Assembly: GCA_025642065.1 (NCBI GenBank)
Contig: JAODUP010001431.1
Span: 86,001 to 150,000, forward strand
From: Paralvinella palmiformis
Lineage: Eukaryota; Annelida; Polychaeta; Terebellida; Alvinellidae
DNA length: 64,000 nt
Direction: 5' to 3'
Position numbers and translations under genes: made by a program. This document shows, in pieces, positions 13,182 through 25,095 of the stretch (position 1 is the first letter of the stretch; each line of letters starts with the position of its first letter). The notes beneath the pieces are model-generated. The model made no database searches. It saw only the letters and a list, made by a program, of their open reading frames with translations, and was not told where the DNA came from.

Positions 13182-13589
13182 TTAATATAACTTTAAAAAA
13201 ATATACAGGAATCTGATGGTGATATAAAGGTTAAGTGAGGTATTTTATTTATTTAAGATGTACTCTATTACTCTGCTAATTATTTATTATACAATATTAA
13301 CAAACATATCGACTTATAGAGTTTATGTTATGTATGACTTGTCTCTTATTAGTTATATCATATTGGACTGATAGTAATGTAGATACTTTGTGGCTAATGG
13401 TTTATTACCATCTGATATTTGACTTACTCGTTGTAGACGAATGGGTGGAATGATCAAATCTGAGAATTATTATTATTTGATACATGATTTATTTAGGAAT
13501 AATTATTGTTTTGGTGTTTTTCTCTTCAGTTAGTCGTGCTTATGTCCTTATTATTGTTGAATTGTTGTTGTTGGTGGTGGTGATACTGG

Positions 13590-13593
<4 letters not shown>

Positions 13594-13649
<56 letters not shown>
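13594..13649. repeat. (AT)n microsatellite
   Basis: Pure AT run, preceded by a GTTGTT/GGTGGT-rich stretch and followed at 13674-13699 by an ATT run. Confidence 0.97.
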
Positions 13650-13653
<4 letters not shown>

Positions 13654-14344
13654 AAGGTTTGCTAATGTTCTCATTATTATTATTATTATTATTATTATCA
13701 AAACGTTTATCGAAACGGATGAAATTATGTAAGTAATACAATTACATTAAACAAATATTTTATGACTGCTTATTTTAAGTTAAATATTTAAAATATCAAC
13801 TCCGTCATCGAAGTCTGCCGCTAAATATTCAGATGTCTTACCGTTGATATTTTCCAATTAGGCCTTATATAAATAATACAGTTATAATCTCGTCTTAATA
13901 TTTTAAAAGAGGCATTGTTTGATAGCTAAGAAATAACAAAAAAGAGAATACCTTTAAGAACAATGTTTTGGGTAGAGAGAGAGTGGGCTATTTTGTTATT
14001 TGGTCTTTCATCATCAATAAATGTATTCGTCCATATAGTTCGAGTTAGTAAGTTTATTCCTTTATTATTTACAAATCCAGTTCAATTAACAAATAAAGCA
14101 TTATTCTCGTCCGTCAATCTGGTAGTATTTTATTACTCAAATAAAAAGATAATGCCTTCATTTATTTTACATACTTTAAGCCATTCCCCTTACTCAACAA
14201 TATTATCACTAACAGCTAAACAATAGGCGTACACAATAAACCTCACACATCGACTTAAATAACAAAAATAGTTAAATAACAAAATCATCATTATCTAAAA
14301 AACAATTATTTTGTCTTTAATGAATATATTATTAAAAAAGATTT

Positions 14345-14345
<1 letters not shown>

Positions 14346-14433
<88 letters not shown>
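14346..14433. repeat. (AT)n microsatellite
   Basis: Nearly 90 bases of uninterrupted AT at the right end of the part of U2 that has no U1 counterpart. Confidence 0.97.
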
Positions 14434-14434
<1 letters not shown>

Positions 14435-14857
14435 CTTATTAATAATTATTATTAATAGTAAAACTTTATTACTGTGTATCTCCAGAAATTTCTCCAGTAG
14501 TACACACTTAAGTAAATTATTTGTTTCTGGAGCAAACAATACAATTATTTAAGTTTCAGGGTCACCCTCTAAGCTTGATATGACATCTTATCACATTCAT
14601 GTACTAATATCACAAAATCCCTTAAACCAATCGGAAAAAAGGAGAGTAATATTAGTGATTACTTTGCTACACACATGTTTCCTTTCGGGTAATGTACATT
14701 TCTATACCTGGCCCTGTACTAACATCTTAAAGGAAGGTCTAGACACAATAACGGAGACAAATATATTCTATTTCTACATATAAATGTCAATAAATCTCAC
14801 AATTGTCCTATGGGTTTAAATACTTTCTTACTTGTATAACAATATATAATAGAATTA

Positions 14858-14900
14858 GATACATATAATATATAATATATATTATTTTATATATATTATA

Positions 14901-14991
<91 letters not shown>
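14858..14991. repeat. Interrupted (AT)n tract
   Basis: AT dinucleotides with several AATA and TTTT interruptions, at the position equivalent to 3365-3405 of U1. Confidence 0.95.
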
Positions 14992-14992
<1 letters not shown>

Positions 14993-16369
14993 CTACCTCA
15001 TAAGAAATTGTGTATATTACGGGTTTAATTTATGCGTGTTTTCGGTTGATTTGTTTTCAACATCGACCATTTCCTTTCTAATCAATCATTTAACGCATCA
15101 TATTATCGCCACTAATGCCATTTATACAACTATTTGCTAATTTAATGGGAAATTTCCAATGTAGAATAAGCTTAGATCGAAATAATTCAATCACTGTACC
15201 AATAACACAATCGATCACATCGATGTATAGGTAGAAATTCGAATTATTGATCTGAAACATTTTCAAGTAATACGTAATGGTAAAATTTGAAATATATTGA
15301 AATTCCTGAGCTCTGTTCCAAAAACCTGGCTGAATGGAAACGCTTCAAGATGCTGTTATTGGGATTGGATATTATTTTGATCTTGCCGCTCAAACACCAT
15401 TCGGTGATAGTTTTACGAGTTGTGGATGTTAAAGTAGAGGCTGCATATTTTCACGCCAAGATACGAGGTACTAATAGTGATAGAAAGGCAATAATTAAGT
15501 TGACTAATGTCTTGTTACGTTCTTGGAATACTATCGCTTTCCTTCCAAATGGTTGCAACCAGAATATGCCAAGATCTTGATGCATCTTATTTATCTCTTT
15601 CATTGAAGATTAAATATACAGTATACATCAGACTACGATCTTATAAATGATGATAGGGAAGTCAGGTTAATTAAGTCATTGGTCATTGGTCATTGGTATT
15701 ATGACATCAATCTGTGAACCATTGCTTTAATGATTAAGTCACTATTAAGGCAATTATGTCAGTCAATATCTTTTCCGGGTGATTTTAATAATCATAATTT
15801 GAATTTCTATGATTATTCACTGTATGACTGATATTTTTAAGTAATTCATAAATAAAGTCTTTTGTTGGGACAAACGGGCACAATAAGTTTATATTTAAAC
15901 CGACTATCTTGCATTGGCTGGTATTTTACAACAGGACAGGGGGCATGCTCTGCTTAGACACACATATAGTGGTGACGTAACACACAGTACCGAGCAAAAT
16001 GTTAATGTCCGAGCCTAGATCATCAACATTTGTATTAAAACATATTCGTGTTAATGGGGTCAGTACATCATGTGTGTGACTCTTTAAGGTCGTTATATAT
16101 TAATTATTCGTATTCCATTAATTCATAACAGATATATATCAAAACAATTCATTTTATTAATCTTCTTTTGGTTTAATTTTCGAAGATGAACATTAAAGTT
16201 TTAATGACCTAGCACGCCTAATATCAATAAACTATCAGACCATGTCACCTAAGAATGACGGTAAAGTGATAACTTTCAGATAACACTTATTGGACACTGT
16301 CTCTCCGGCTTTCTGACAGTTTAAATTCCAAGATCTCATGTCAACAATAACACTGACTGTTATGTGTTA

Positions 16370-16760
16370 TTCTATACATACGGTATCTTCTCGTATTTAT
16401 GTCAGAGATCATTAGAACATTATCTCTTCATGTTTAAGCTGAAGACCACGACCTTGACGTTAGTGTCCATAAGGTCAACGGGTAGATCGTAGAATCTAAT
16501 ACCATTGTTATATATTAACGCTAATGAAATATACGTATATCGCAGATGGTAGTTAGTTAATAGCAGGTATTGGTAATTGGATGTTTTTCCATGTATTTGT
16601 GCATTAACAATTCCTAGAAACTGTAAGAGATTTGTCTCACCGACACTTAAAGAACGGTCATTTGCGACATAAAAATTACATTTATCTTCTTACTAGATTT
16701 TGCAATAACAAGTCGGCTCCCGTGAACATGAGACATGAGGTGAGACTTGGGATCATTTAA
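16370..16760 (-). repeat. Module Q, inverted copy
   Basis: Reverse complement of 4597-5090. Read on the minus strand it shares blocks such as GCCGACTTGTTATTG, ATGTCGCAAATGA and GAAGAGATAATGTTCTAATG. It is the only inverted copy of this module that I found, so a local inversion or an inverted insertion took place in the U2 lineage. Confidence 0.8.
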
Positions 16761-16767
16761 GAAGACT

Positions 16768-16887
16768 AGATACAAGTAAATATTAAGGTGCACAATACTA
16801 ACTAAGCAGATACAAGTAAATATTAAGGTGCGCAATACTAACTAAGCAGATACAAGTAAATATTAAGGTGCGCAATACTAACTAAGC
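16768..16887 (+). repeat. 40-bp tandem repeat, three units
   Basis: Three head-to-tail 40-base units at 16768-16807, 16808-16847 and 16848-16887. Units two and three are identical, and unit one differs at one base. It lies directly beside the end of the inverted module Q. Confidence 0.95.
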
Positions 16888-17285
16888 AGAATCTCGGTGA
16901 AAGGACGTGTGTTAGTAAAAGTATATATTTCTTTATGAAATTTGTGTATGATATGACAGGTAAAATCCTTATGAGTATAACAATGCGAATACTACGCAGT
17001 TAGATCCCAGGATATCAGCTAGAAGACCACTCAGAGTCAAAGCTAAGCTGGCCAAGGCGTACCTCATTACACAATATATTGCAGATATTCCTGCATCAGA
17101 CCTGCTGAATTAAATGCATCTTTTTATCCCACACAACTCTGGCGTATCAGTACGGATTCTTCCTAGACAGCATCGACTTACAGGAATTGACAATATTTAA
17201 AACGAGAGATTGGATACTTCTAAAGACTAGTTCTTGACACTTCAAGTCAGTAAGACAATACACGCATTTTGTACAGGTTAAACGC

Positions 17286-18323
17286 CATATAAATCCAGCT
17301 TTTAAAATCTTTGAAATCAGCTTGAGACTAATGTCACAAACTGCTGTAAACGAAGACTAATTTATAATGTTAGAGTCCGTGCTTGAAACTGTTCCCTACC
17401 AATCGCTGAGTTTTCTTGACACAATCTTGCAACTTATCCATATCAAAAGTAATTGTTTTGGTAAATATTAAATATATGGTAATATTTACAATAAATCTGA
17501 GTTTTACGCATTGAAAGAAATTGATGGTCTATGTTCATCAAGGTACCATAAGAAAGTAGATCACTGGCTAGGTATTTAAAATTTAGCTTTCTCTCCACTT
17601 CTTTTGTAATATATAACGCATTTGTTCATCTATTATATAATTGTATCAATAACTATCTTATCTTATGTAAATAGGTAAGTTATCAGTCATACCCGTTGTT
17701 TTTACTCCTATCGGGATAAAGTCTCAAAAATTAAATAATATTGTAAACAATTTGTAGCATACATGGAACTAGGATTGCTATAGTATAAATAATGTTACCT
17801 GATCCCTTTTCGGCATGCGCCAACAATCGTGTAAAATTCTTATATACCATCCACATACAATATGTTACATTAATGGAGATGCTACCGAAAACAATATTAT
17901 GTTAATTTCACAGAGAAAATATACTAAGTTATTTGGGAACACATAAAAACATACTTTATTGTTATATAGCTACTAATAACGCTAAGTTACTCAATTGGTA
18001 ATATGAAACTAAGATATTTCATTATTGCTGGAGGTTTAACTAACTGAGAGTATCAAAACAGATTTATATAAGTTTGTTCTATTAATACATCTGACAACGT
18101 CTTCAATACAGTCAACTCAGAGGCTACAAAACGCGGTATTGTTTAAAAAAATGATTTAGTAATTTATAAGAATATTAATAATACAACAGATAAGACTAAA
18201 CTTTTGGTGATAATTGTTTCTAAATAGTAGCGAAGAAAGGTGTGCTTGTTATTCTGCTGACTAAATGGCAGTATATGGTATAATATGAAATATTATTAGA
18301 CGCAAAAAATATTATACATACAA

Positions 18324-18325
<2 letters not shown>
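17286..18325. other. No recognisable gene or element
   Basis: AT-rich sequence with no supported coding region, repeat or RNA gene. Confidence 0.55.
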
Positions 18326-18327
<2 letters not shown>

Positions 18328-18374
<47 letters not shown>

Positions 18375-18411
18375 GTGTGGCGCGGGTGTGTGTTATGTGT
18401 GTGTGTGTGTG
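18328..18411. repeat. (AT)n-(GT)n compound microsatellite
   Basis: An AT run (18328-18371) followed by GT-rich sequence ending in a (GT)n run, directly upstream of a truncated LINE. Confidence 0.95.
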
Positions 18412-18477
18412 TATTCAGTCTTAGTAATTACTTTAGTGAAACAAAGCAATATTTCCTGAAGTAGATATCAACCGAAG

Positions 18478-19125
18478 TTGAAACAAACGTTCATTAGTGA
18501 CAGCAATCAAATCAGTATTTGGCGCTATAATTCTCTTTCAGTGGCCAAAGCCATTGCTATAACACTCGTCAGTAGTAGGTTTGATTACTGCAACTGTCTT
18601 CTTTATAACATTACATTTAAGGATATTCTAAAACTTCCGTGTATTCTGAACTGTTTAGCTGGGGTTGTCACACGGTCTCCTCGGTTTTCCCATTCTGTTC
18701 CACTTCTGAAATCTCTTCACTGGCTCTCTGTTCAAACTCGCATCATTTCCAAACTCTGCACTATTGCCTATCAAACTCTTTCTTCTGAAGAACCTTCATA
18801 TTTATTTTCACTTGTTGTCTGTTCTCAGGGTTAAAGCTCATGCTGGGACTTGTGCTTTTTAAGTTGCTGTCCCTACGTTTTGGCATTCACTCTCTTAACA
18901 CGTTAAGTCATCAAATAGCATAAGTTTTTTCCGTCACCATTTGAAAACTCACCTTTTCAGACTCGCTTACCATTCCTAAGTTTTCTTTCCATCTGATCAT
19001 TTTTTGATGAACTTTACCTTGTTCCCTGACTGTGAGTGTTGCCTAATTCCTCCACTAGGTGCGCCACTTGAGATCGATTCTTTTCGAGGATTTTGGCGCT
19101 ATAGAAGTTTTGTAATTATTATTAA

Positions 19126-19156
<31 letters not shown>

Positions 19157-19157
19157 G
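18478..19157 (+). mobile_element. 5'-truncated CR1/L2-like LINE, RT C-terminus and 3' UTR
   Basis: Non-LTR retrotransposon remnant. The frame at 18478-18834 carries the conserved C-terminal part of a CR1/L2-like reverse transcriptase, with motifs VSSRFDYCNCLLYN, VTRSPRFSHSVPLL and KSLHWLSVQTRI. After a frameshift the usual end of the protein is still readable (VAVPTFWHSL, then KTHLFRLAYHS) with a stop at 18977-18979. The endonuclease and the catalytic RT motifs are missing, as expected from 5' truncation during target-primed integration. The 3' UTR ends with a GCGCC/GGCGC stem (about 19060-19108) and an ATT tail at 19136-19157. It is dead. Confidence 0.88.
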
Positions 19158-19159
19158 TG

Positions 19160-19924
19160 CTTTTATGGCAAAGAGAAATATCTTCTATTACTACTATCTT
19201 CAGAGGTATAACTACATTTTATTATATGAACTAATATATGTGTTTTGTTTTTCAATTATAGTTACATTATATGATATGTACTAATACCTATATTTAATTT
19301 GTTTTCTATTTAGGTATTGGTCAAATTGTCACTATTGTATAAGAGTTATAAATATTACAAAACCCTGAGGCCATGCCTTTATTATATGTAACATAAAACG
19401 CAAACACGTACACACACACGTACACCCCCCCCCCACACACACACCTCAAATCATACCATCAGTTGAAGTCGAATCAGTTGGATCCGACCACAAGTTCAGA
19501 AATTTTAAATATCCAGATTAATACAACCAATCCAGATACGGTTAAACTGGTCTTGATATAGACGAATCAGTCCCAAGGTACAAGGCATGAAGTGGCAATA
19601 AATTGTGATATTTTGATTGCCCAATAAATTGGTCTAATGGCCAATATTATCAGTGGGAACTTCTCCAATGTTGCAACAATATGATTTGGGATAATGTATC
19701 AAGTACTCTCGGATCTAGGCAAGATCTAGCATATACAGATTTATAAACATAGTTCTTAAACATCACTTTACAAGCAGCTGTTTGATGTTTCTCTATAAGT
19801 TTCTTGGTAAATGTTTTCAATATATATTTAATTATGATTATTTAAAAAATAGAACCTTGTGGTTAATAAAACTAAGGTGGATAATTGATTTTGGCAAATT
19901 CATAATTTGAAATTATGCGTTCAA
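19160..19924. other. No gene; short C-run and CA microsatellite at 19409-19444
   Basis: Only a small CA/poly-C patch is visible, including a run of ten C at about 19426-19435. Otherwise unassigned AT-rich DNA. Confidence 0.6.
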
Positions 19925-22095
19925 TGAATTATCTTTCCTAGGTCCGGTTATGTCCAGTCTGTACTATGACATTCAAGGCTAACTTTAGTCTCCTTGTCAT
20001 TAATAAAACCCTATATTATAATTATAGTTTGTATAGCAGACATTGGGTCTGATTTGAAAATGTTAATATATAGAACGGCAATTCCGCCATAACGGTCTGC
20101 TAAAGCGCCGATCTAAATTGTTATAACTAGTGGCGAGTAGGTCATAGTATTTATTGGATTTGTATGTTTATGAGGTATTTGACCCTCCAGCAAATATCAA
20201 GGCATATTATGCTGCGGTTGAGAAAGTTCCGTTTTCTATGCGTGGAGACCATATTTCCAGGTTTCTGCATTCAAGAAAAGTTGAACTAGAGCTGTATAAT
20301 CCATGTACTATTTGCGTCTTTGGAGGGACGCCGTTTAGGTGTCTGGCCTGGTTATCCAGCATTTAAATGACTGTAGCAGGCACAGTACGCTCTTAAAGCA
20401 TTATAAGTACTCCTGACGGTTGGTGTGTTTTATATAACAACTTTAGTTGGATATAAAATTCACCTTGGTTGTATGTGGGAATATAATTATCTTTCCTAGG
20501 TCCAGTTATGTCCTGTTTGTTCTATGACATTCAAGATTAGCTCTAATCTGCTTGTCATAAATAACATTTAAGAACTACAATAGTTAGAATAGCAGACGTT
20601 AGGTCAGGTTTGAAAATAACATAGTTCAAACAGTACGGAAGCTATGACGCGCTATTACGGTCTGCTTCAGCGCAGATGTCAGTCTTTTTTAATAGCAATT
20701 AAGATAAACAGTTTTAATAGTAATCGCTTCATGACGCCTGCCCATTGTAAAAACTGATCTTTGAAGAGAGTGACAATTGGGTTATATAGTTTATATAGTA
20801 TTGCTTTGAAGAAAGATACAGCAATTGAAAAATAGCTATAAATAGGGCTGCTTAGATAATTAAGCTAAACATTCTTACTACTGCCGTGATCTGACTTGGG
20901 TGTTCTACTCCCAAACTCCACGGCTGTAGGTGATTCGCTTTTTGTTTTTGCTTGGCGGCTTAGGGACTGGTGAGACATTACACATGTCTCAGCAAGAAAA
21001 GTCGCCACTCTGGATTCAGTCCCCTGAAGAAACGTCCAGAGTTTGAATTCACGGTTCAAGATTCTCTGTGCCTGTGCCTTATTATACACAGCTAAAACAC
21101 ACATTGCCCGTGCCAGAGATTGAGGTTCGTGTTTTCTTTTTACCAATTTGGTTTTATTTGATACAAAGGGTTAGTGACGAGTAGGTCATAGAATTTATTG
21201 GATTTGTATGCTTATGGGGTATTTGACCCTCCAGCAAATATAACAAGGCATATTATGCTGCGGTTAATATGTTCCTTTTTCTGTGCGTGGAGGCTGTATG
21301 TTTCCAGGTCCATGCGTTCTAAGAAAAGTTGATCTAGAGCTGTATATTCCGTGCACTATTTGCGTCTTTGGAGGCACGCCGTTTAGGTGTTTGGCCTGGT
21401 TATCCAGCATTTAAATGACTGTAGCAGACACAGTACGCTCTTAAAGCATGTACTCCTGACTCAGGAATAGAAACACTGCATCGCATCTCGAGCGGTGGCA
21501 TTGGACACAGCTCGCGCGGTTGGTGTGTTTTATATAATAAGTTTACTTGTATATATAATTCACCTTGGTTGTATGTGGGAATAGAATTATCTTTCCTAGG
21601 TCCAGTTATGTCCTGTTTGTACTATGACATTCAAGTTTAGCTCTAATCTGCTTGTCATAAATAACATTTAAGAACTACAATAGTTAGAATAGCATAAATT
21701 TTGAAAATGATAACATAGTTCAAACAGTATCGAAGCTATGACGCGCTAATACGGTCTGCTTCAGCGCAGATGTCAGTCTTTTTGAAATAATAGTTTTAAT
21801 AGTAGTCGTTTAACCTGCCTTGAAAAACTGATCTTAAAGGTAACAATTGGGTTATATAGTTTAATGATGTTAAAATAAATTGAAAATAGCTATAAACTGT
21901 ATAATTGCTAAATTCAATGCCGTGATCCACTTGGGTGTTTTACACCAAACCACGGTGTAGTGATTCGCATTTTGATTTTGCTTGCGGCATGGACATTACA
22001 CATGTCTCAGCAAGAAAAGTCGCCACTGAAGAAACGTCCAGAGTTTGAATTCACGGTTCGAGATTCTCTGTGCCTGTGCCGTATTATACACAGCT
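19925..22095 (+). repeat. Mosaic tandem repeat, modules A-B-A-C-B-A-C
   Basis: Three modules alternate: A at about 19925-20130, 20481-20700 and 21585-21790; B at 20131-20480 and 21175-21575; C at 20701-21170 and 21790-22095. Copies of A share ATCTTTCCTAGGTCC and a hairpin segment. Copies of B share TTTGACCCTCCAGCAAATAT. Copies of C share AGAAACGTCCAGAGTTTG. The second B has about 60 extra bases (near 21462-21522), and the second C is shortened by many small deletions. An open frame of 70 codons (20154-20366) lies in B but is not kept in the second B. Family unknown. Confidence 0.85.
19966..20000. other. Hairpin in module A, copy 1
   Basis: ATGAC and GTCAT flank a 7-bp stem AGGCTAA/TTAGTCT with a CT loop. 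The equivalent hairpin in copy 2 (about 20524-20558) has AGATTAG/CTAATCT with the same loop. Confidence 0.6.

Positions 22096-22151
<56 letters not shown>
22096..22151. repeat. (AC)n microsatellite
   Basis: Pure AC run that ends the last C module. In the first C module the corresponding place reads AACACACATTGCCC, so the run seems to have expanded from this short seed. Confidence 0.95.
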
Positions 22152-22153
<2 letters not shown>

Positions 22154-22379
22154 TATATATGTATACAAAACCCAACAAACCAGCAACATAAAATTTGATT
22201 ATTTCTCCAATGACAAAATAACTTTAATTACGTCCAAACACATTTGATTTTATCTAGGTTTTATAATAATATAGCTATATTGATGATCATTAATTCAATC
22301 CCACTATTGATTTGGAAGGGTAAGTTCAATCAAGAATATAAAACTCGCCATTGTAGGTTATTTTTGAAAGTAACCTAAT

Positions 22380-22830
22380 TTTGTGGCAATTAAATATTCT
22401 GTAGTTGTCGGTGAAAGGTATTGCTAAAAGACCCATTTTTGGGTCAGCTATTGCTGATTAACTATTATCTCTAACAGGTGTATTGTTACAATTAACGTAT
22501 AACAAATGGATTATTTTCTTCCGACTATCAGTTGACGTCAATGCATTGGTAGCGAGCTCATATATAATGATGGCAAGTGCATATTTATATGTGTCATTCA
22601 TCCAAAACATAAACATATAATATGCTAATATCATTTGAATAGGAGAAGTCATATTAACTATGGTACATTACCAAATCAAAAAAGTATTGTTCACATTATA
22701 TCTTGGTATCTGACCTAGTTGTTCACCACGCGTAGGTAGGTGATACAGTCAGTAGATGGGGGATTGATAGGTGGCAGGTGAATGAGTTATTCAGTGAATG
22801 GCTATATAAGTAAGTGAGCGATTGCGTTAG
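22380..22830 (+). repeat. Module Q-like copy with GAGT-type tail
   Basis: Diverged same-strand relative of 4790-5400 and 28680-29300. A TGTATT-ATTACAATT-like block at about 22478-22495 resembles 28697-28710. It is followed by GTTGACGTCAATGCA, which resembles GTTGACCTTAATGCA in copy 1, and then by GTGAATGAGT-type tetramers at 22780-22830. The match is weaker than for the other copies. Confidence 0.55.
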
Positions 22831-24064
22831 TCTATATTAGAAGATAATAACCCAATTCAATCAAGTCATTTTATAAAGTTATGATATGCATAAATATATC
22901 ATTTGATCTAAGTTCACATATATTCCGCTCTCATCGTTCAGGTCGATGGCTATGAAACAGTTGATAAATCAACCTCTATTTTCTCAATAAAATTTGGACT
23001 AATCCTAATTGAATTGGCTAATATATATCTGCACCGTCCATCTTTCAGCAATAAACTATTTAAGGGTTTTGTTTAAATAAAATTTAAAACCAATATGGTC
23101 AATTTGAGCTTGTTCCATAGTATTTATATTATTATATTGTATGCTGTTTGCTTAGGTTCATCAGTATTAACCTATTTGAGTGTTATTACCAATATCATCA
23201 TTTAACATACTGATTGATGACTGAATAAACGAATAGTTTATCGTTTGAGATTTTGTTGGCTGAAACTGAGATCCTATCAGATTAATGTCGCCATTAAGAA
23301 ATGGTAAAATACAAGAAGCATCCGATGTTGACCATTATCCAGCGATATGTCATTGGATGAAATGCTTGTCTAATCATTGGAGGATGGTTTCTGAAGTGAC
23401 TAATTGGCAGTTGGTGCCATCGAAAAGATGAAATTGCTGCCGCCATCCATAATTAATCTAAATGAATGCAGCGATATTTGAAGTGCTCAAGTAAAGACGA
23501 ATGGCAATTTATTTTATTTATAATTAAATAATTATATTCATTTTGATAAAACGTATTCTTTTAACTTTGCCTTATTCGATTAATAATAAACGTATGGGGA
23601 AATTTTTTATCTCTGTATAATTCAAGGTCAATTCGTTCATTGATTTGAACCAAGCTCGTCACACTTTTGGGACATCTCTATATCACTGATCCATTTAATG
23701 ACAGATATATCGACTCTCACGATCAAATAATTATTGCCTAACAAATAGTGTAGTCATGCAAATGAAATATCTTGTCCTGAAATGTCTTGACCATTTCCCG
23801 GATACTAAACAAAATAGTGTTTGGTATAATAAAGAAAGTGTCTACATTAATGGATATAGGTTTATTGATATGATCTTGGTATTATGTAATTGATGAAAAC
23901 GCCGGATCTGTTTGTTTCATTGTTATGCATTGTTCTTAGTCCAGAGATTCATTATTTGGTGTAGCTCGATTTACTTCAATTTGGTACAGACAGACAGACT
24001 TTCTAAACTTTGGCCTACTTAAGAGCACTCTACTTAATTGCCTATCAAAGCAACGATTCATACT
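22831..24064. other. No recognisable gene or element
   Basis: AT-rich DNA without coding signal or visible repeat structure. Confidence 0.55.
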
Positions 24065-24065
24065 T

Positions 24066-24300
24066 ATATTAAGGGCGTCTCTATGGCATAAGTGGTAGCG
24101 CTCTACGCCAAAGATCTAGAACACCATGGCTCAAATACCGACTATGCTATATCAGAAGGGTGTTTCATCCTTCACTTCTTGACTCTATCTATGCAGATCG
24201 ACCGGCCAATTATCCTACGAAAATGCATCCATAGAACAAAACCAGCATATAGACCAAGAGAATATTTAATGTTCAATAATGTTGTTGTGTTCCTTTAAGC
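24066..24300 (+). mobile_element. Possible tRNA-headed SINE or tRNA pseudogene
   Basis: The first ~75 bases resemble a tRNA head, with an A-box-like TGGCATAAGTGG at about 24083-24094 and a B-box-like GGCTCAAATAC at about 24127-24137 at roughly tRNA spacing. The stems are poor, so a functional tRNA is unlikely. The downstream 150 bases could be a SINE body, but I see no second copy in the window and no clear tail. Confidence 0.4.
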
Positions 24301-25057
24301 TTTATATATAATTGTATTATAAAACAAAACATGTCTTTAATAAAAATAAACCGCAAAATTGTTTGTTCGAGTTGTTTCAATTGTTGGTCAAGGTAATTCA
24401 GCTATCCTAGATTCAAATATAGTCTTCATCTCACGTAACATGTACAAGAATGCCATCATCGTAGACAAATAAGACTATTACAAATAAAAAGATCAAAACA
24501 CACAACGGACCGAATAACAAATTGTATTCACTGTTATGAATAAAGTACTACTTAAAAATCAGAGTGGTTTCCAACATATTGTCAATGATATGGCCCTTTA
24601 TTTTAATAACGTTTTGCCTCAAAGATATTAAGTGTAAATAATGGGTTCGCAGTGAAAATATTATCATATCCCTTCGATTTTACACATCCCGTTCATGTTT
24701 ATGCTAGCAGTCGATAAATTACAAGGCGTCTGAATATTTCTGCGAACTCTGCGACGTTTAAATAATCATCACGATACCGAAGTTATTCCGTTTTATAATA
24801 TACCTGGTACTCTTGTCGCGGCTCAAGTCATATGTTGCTCCAATTCCCATTGTGTGGAAGAATATATTAAAAAGTGGTCTATTGAAAGGTTCATATTTGT
24901 TTGTTCAGAAGACTCATATGTTCAATGTTGCTTCAAATAATACATACTAATTATCAATGAAATCTCTTATTGGATTTATAAAGATATAATATTTGAGGGG
25001 TCGCTGCACAGGACATTTGAACGGACGATGTTAGTAAGGCCGCTTTATTAAATTTGA

Positions 25058-25095
<38 letters not shown>

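Larger units (their letters stand above)
10541..15780 (+). repeat. Repeat unit copy U2
   Basis: Second copy of U1, same orientation and order. Relative to U1 it carries about 1.5 kb extra between roughly 13000 and 14550. That extra part includes 13310-13420, which resembles E1 36490-36560 and E2 49625-49690, so it may be ancestral sequence lost from U1 rather than an insertion. Microsatellites of AT and AAT type break it up. The 84-codon frame at 11662-11916 is the counterpart of 1192-1446 and shows no sign of coding constraint. Confidence 0.85.
15781..17285 (+). repeat. U2 extension shared with U3
   Basis: Segments here match 26450-27600 in the same order: 15990-16060 with 26570-26660, 16895-17080 with 27205-27370, and 17150-17270 with 27480-27590. 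The match shows the repeat unit continues past the part shared with U1. It is interrupted by the inverted module Q and a short tandem array. There is no coding signal. Confidence 0.7.

Noticed and set aside
16768..16887. Possible regulatory or CRISPR-like repeats
   Set aside because: Contiguous 40-mers without spacers, explained by slippage or tandem duplication.
20154..20366. 70-codon frame in module B
   Set aside because: Not conserved in the second B copy and shows no known domain.
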